A stretch of DNA of 49,436 nt. It comes from CAZCFB01 sp964511535 (GTDB lineage Bacteria; Myxococcota_A; Polyangia; GCA-2747355; CAZCFB01). The notes below the pieces were generated by a model. That model was not told where the DNA came from, ran no database searches, and saw only the letters and a list, made by a program, of their open reading frames with translations. Location of the stretch: assembly GCA_964511535.1 (NCBI GenBank), contig CAZEFW010000055.1, positions 1-49,436 of the forward strand, given 5' to 3'. Positions within the stretch are counted from its first letter, which is position 1, and every line of letters begins with the position of its first letter. Of this stretch, positions 47,291-49,436 are shown in pieces. The position numbers were made by a program, and so were the translations under genes.

Positions 47291-47325
47291 AGTGCCAAAA
47301 TGCCAGAATGCCAGAACGCCGGAAT
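47291..47325. repeat. 8-bp array (ATGCCAGA word), second copy
   Basis: Tandem octamers GTGCCAAA, ATGCCAGA, ATGCCAGA, ACGCCGGA follow the NamZ-type stop after a few bases. This is the same word family as the array upstream of mutS, 16 kb away. Confidence 0.75.
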
Positions 47326-47359
47326 GAAATGGCATGATTGGGCTCGGCGAGCTGAAGAT

Positions 47360-47402
47360 CCTTTTTCATTTTTTGTTTCTTGTTCTTTGTTTTTTGTTTT
47401 CA
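47360..47402. repeat. A/T-rich heptamer arm, locus D (single arm)
   Basis: A T-rich arm with period 7: TTTTTTG, TTTCTTG, TTCTTTG, TTTTTTG, TTTTCAT. Its reverse complement aligns with the left arms at 19970 and 34766. No left partner arm is found here; the ATGCCAGA array takes its place. The arm ends 7 bp before ATG 47410, which lacks a Shine-Dalgarno. Confidence 0.8.
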
Positions 47403-47409
47403 TTTATCC

Positions 47410-47967
47410 ATGGCTCACATCGCCCTCCTAGGCGGCTCCTTTAACCCGCCTCATGTCGCGCACCAGATGGCCGCGCTCTGGGCGTTGTCCTGCGCGGGGG
47501 CGGACCAGGTGTGGTTCATGCCGGCTTACCGGCACCCGTTCGGCAAGGCGCTGGTGCACTTCCCGCGACGGGTTGAGATGTGCGAGCTGCTGTGCGCGCC
47601 GTTCGAGCCGGGCAGGGCGGGCGTGACCCAGGTCGAGGCGGTCAACCCCGACGAGTGCCGCACCCTGTTCACCCTCAAGCTGATGACCGAGCGTCACCAT
47701 GAACATCGGTTCTCGCTCATCATCGGCGCTGACATCCTCGAAGAGAAGGACCAGTGGCACCGGTTCGACGAGATCGAGCGGCTGGTGCAGGTCCTGGTTG
47801 TGGGCCGGGGCGGCTATCCGCCGGTGCCCGGCGCGCCCACGCTGCCTGACATCAGCTCCAGCGATATCCGCCGCAGGCTGGCCGTGGGCCAGGACGTCGC
47901 CGGGCTGGTGCCAGAGGACGTGCTGCAGTACATCGGCTACCACGCCCTGTACCGGGACGATCCGTGA
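47410..47967 (+). CDS. nadD: Nicotinate-nucleotide adenylyltransferase
   Basis: A 185-residue nucleotidyltransferase expected to join ATP and nicotinate mononucleotide to form deamido-NAD in NAD synthesis. The N-terminal GGSFNPPHVAH (residues 8-18) is the HxGH-type motif with Ala in place of Gly. Residues SLIIGADIL and ISSSDIRRRL near the C-terminus match the ATP-binding and ISSTxIR motifs. The length is normal for NadD. ATG 47410 is immediately downstream of a T-rich array; an in-frame ATG at 47380 lies inside the array. The next gene overlaps by 4 bp. Confidence 0.85.
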   Translation: MAHIALLGGSFNPPHVAHQMAALWALSCAGADQVWFMPAYRHPFGKALVHFPRRVEMCELLCAPFEPGRAGVTQVEAVNPDECRTLFTLKLMTERHHEHRFSLIIGADILEEKDQWHRFDEIERLVQVLVVGRGGYPPVPGAPTLPDISSSDIRRRLAVGQDVAGLVPEDVLQYIGYHALYRDDP

Positions 47968-48848
47968 GGGGCGCCGGTCGGGTCTACGTGGTCGGGGCGG
48001 GCCGGGTTGGCACCGCCATCGCCGGGCTGCTGGCCCGGGCAGGCGACGCGTCGGCGGCGCTGGCCGGGCTCTGGGCGCTGGAACAGGACGAGGCCGCGCG
48101 CGCCACGGAGGTGGTGGGCGCGCCCTGCGCCTGGGGCGCCTTCCCGGAGTCCATCGCCGCGGCGCAGACCGTGATCATCTCCGTGAGCGATCCCCACGTG
48201 CCGGCGGTGGCCGGGGCGCTGCTGGACGGAGGGTTGCTCCGGGGCTGCGCCGCCGCCCTGCACTGTGGCGGCTTTCGGCCCGCGGCCGAGGCCCTGGCAT
48301 GCCTCGGGACCCACTTGCCGTGCGGCACTCTTCACCCGCTGCTCTCGGTGGCCTCGCCCGAGCAGGCCCTGCGGTTGCTGCCTGGCGCTCACGTTGGCCT
48401 CGAGGGTGCGCCGGAGGCCATGCAGGCGGCGCGATCCATCTGCACCGCGCTCGGGTCGACGCCGTTCGAGCTGCCGCCGGGGGAGGACATGGGGCTGTAC
48501 CACGCGGCTGCGGTGATGGCGTCCAACCACGCCGTTGCGCTGTGGAACGACGCCCGCGATCTGATGCAGCGAGCGGGCCTCGCCCCGGCGCAGGTGGGTG
48601 AGGTGCTGCTCCCGCTGCTGCGCAGCGTGGTGGAGAACGTGGCCACCGAGGGCTACGCAGGCGCCCTGACTGGACCGGTGGCCCGGGGCGATGCGAGCAC
48701 CGTGGCGCGGCAGATCGATCTGTTGCGTCGCCGGGCGCCGGAGTTGGAGCCGCTGTATCGGGCGGGTACAGCGGCAGCGCTTCGGGCAGCTCCTGGCCTG
48801 ACTGCGGCCCAACGGCAGGCCCTCTCCGCCCTGCTCGAAAAGAAATAA
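47964..48848 (+). CDS. Rossmann-fold DUF2520 protein
   Basis: A 294-residue protein. GTG 47964 overlaps the nadD stop (GTGA), so translation is coupled. The N-terminus is a dinucleotide-binding fold (VYVVGAGRVGTAIAGLLARAG, with GxGxxG at 11-16), followed by VIISVSDPHV and the GTLHPLLSVASPEQAL region. The DUF2520 C-terminal domain begins at about 170 (YHAAAVMASNHAVALWNDA). The family resembles prephenate- or 3-hydroxyisobutyrate-dehydrogenase-like oxidoreductases. The substrate is unknown; linkage with NAD synthesis is suggestive only. Confidence 0.85.
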   Translation: MRGAGRVYVVGAGRVGTAIAGLLARAGDASAALAGLWALEQDEAARATEVVGAPCAWGAFPESIAAAQTVIISVSDPHVPAVAGALLDGGLLRGCAAALHCGGFRPAAEALACLGTHLPCGTLHPLLSVASPEQALRLLPGAHVGLEGAPEAMQAARSICTALGSTPFELPPGEDMGLYHAAAVMASNHAVALWNDARDLMQRAGLAPAQVGEVLLPLLRSVVENVATEGYAGALTGPVARGDASTVARQIDLLRRRAPELEPLYRAGTAAALRAAPGLTAAQRQALSALLEKK

Positions 48849-49018
48849 CCCAATGTAATCAATGACAATAAAAGAAATTACGGCCGCTCGGCCGCCGGGA
48901 GACGTATATCCGGGCAGGGGGATGATTTCGGTTCTGTGCTACCATGATGGGTCAGGGATTAACCCCCCAGGCAGCAGCGTTAAAGAGACGTAAAGAAAAC
49001 GCAAACAAGGTGATACAC

Positions 49019-49436
49019 ATGCCAACCAGCCGGTCCGGCCAACTTGGCCGCGCAACCCTGCTTTCTGTCCTCTCAATCGCTCTCTTGCTCCCCACGGGGT
49101 GCGGGCGGTCCACCGTGTGGTATGGCGTGAGCCCCGACGGGGGCGGGGGCGGCAAGGAGATCTGCACCAACGGTCGGGACGATGACGGCGATGGGTTCAT
49201 CGACTGCCAGGATCCAGACTGCAAGGGCCACCCCAGCTGCTCCAGCAAGCCCGAGCAGTGCACCAACGGCGTGGATGATGACGGCGACGGGCTGACCGAC
49301 TGCAACGACCCCGACTGCTTCACCCACCCCACGTGCAAGACCCTGCCCGAGAACTGCACCAACGGTGTGGACGACGACGGCGAAGGCCTAAAAGACAACC
49401 GCGAACCAGGGAACTACAGGCACCCATCCTGCTCGA
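49019..49436 (+). CDS. Lipoprotein with MopE-like calcium-binding repeats (truncated by window end)
   Basis: At least 139 residues; the stop lies beyond the window. ATG 49019 has AAGGTG about 6 nt upstream. The signal ends LLPTGC (Cys28 lipidated). Three repeats follow with cysteine pairs and Asp-rich loops: CTNGRDDDGDGFIDCQDPDC, then CTNGVDDDGDGLTDCNDPDC, then CTNGVDDDGEG. The third repeat decays after that point: the expected Asp/Cys pattern is replaced by KDNREPGNY before HPSC returns. Such loops bind calcium in MopE/thrombospondin-type proteins. The gap upstream (48849-49018) shows only a GC palindrome, CGGCCGCTCGGCCG at 48881. Confidence 0.8.
   Translation, partial: MPTSRSGQLGRATLLSVLSIALLLPTGCGRSTVWYGVSPDGGGGGKEICTNGRDDDGDGFIDCQDPDCKGHPSCSSKPEQCTNGVDDDGDGLTDCNDPDCFTHPTCKTLPENCTNGVDDDGEGLKDNREPGNYRHPSCS

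Noticed and set aside
48881..48894. Terminator after the DUF2520 gene
   Set aside because: CGGCCGCTCGGCCG would need a 2-nt loop and has no T tract, so a functional hairpin is doubtful.
48849..49018. c-di-GMP (GEMM) riboswitch upstream of the MopE-repeat lipoprotein
   Set aside because: An ACGCAAAC stretch recalls the motif, but the paired elements and conserved core are missing.

Overview
The window is a high-GC chromosomal fragment. It is dense with lipoproteins, YVTN-type propeller proteins, PEGA and MopE-like calcium-binding motifs, SPOR and PilZ domains, a hybrid sensor kinase and TPR lipoproteins. That mix fits a Myxococcota or other former deltaproteobacterial lineage, probably from a draft or metagenome assembly. 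The assignment rests on gene content only; there is no rRNA or other taxonomic marker, and I saw no tRNA, CRISPR array or insertion sequence.

Layout. 1-2.8 kb: a hexamer array and promoter, a TPR lipoprotein, a RodZ-like helix-turn-helix membrane protein, recO and a small membrane protein. 2.9-5.6 kb: pyruvate phosphate dikinase. 5.8-11.6 kb: two propeller lipoproteins and a SPOR protein. 11.7-20 kb: two Tat-exported DUF362 proteins, a 1501-residue propeller/outer-membrane protein and a GT-C glycosyltransferase. 20.2-28.2 kb: four minus-strand exported proteins (Ig-like/carboxypeptidase-regulatory lipoprotein, PEGA protein, unknown secreted protein, M15-like peptidase) around a plus-strand class A penicillin-binding protein and a NifU-type scaffold. 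28.3-31 kb: mutS. 31.1-34.8 kb: two convergent, overlapping alkaline-phosphatase-superfamily membrane proteins. 35-49 kb: a TPR-like lipoprotein, alpha/beta hydrolase, hybrid kinase, PilZ protein, fused MFS/spermidine-synthase protein, a sensor-like HAMP protein, a NamZ-type hydrolase, nadD, a DUF2520 protein and a truncated MopE-repeat lipoprotein. Most products act in or on the envelope (murein synthesis and hydrolysis, surface lipoproteins, glycosyl or phosphoryl transfer).

The most unusual signal is non-coding. Many intergenic gaps hold short degenerate tandem arrays with a period of 7 bp (less often 6 or 8), each locus using its own word: CCCGAT; CTCAAGT; GGTCGAC; GACTCCA; ATGCCAAA; and a dispersed A/T-rich family built on AACAAAA and AACAAGG. 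The A/T-rich family has seven arms at four loci, often in inverted pairs around a GC-rich core. It acts as a likely bidirectional terminator at one locus, supplies a stop codon there, and sits just upstream of start codons at others.

A second recurring pattern is a -10 element, often extended (TGnTAnnnT), 7-10 nt before a start codon that has no Shine-Dalgarno sequence. This suggests many leaderless mRNAs.
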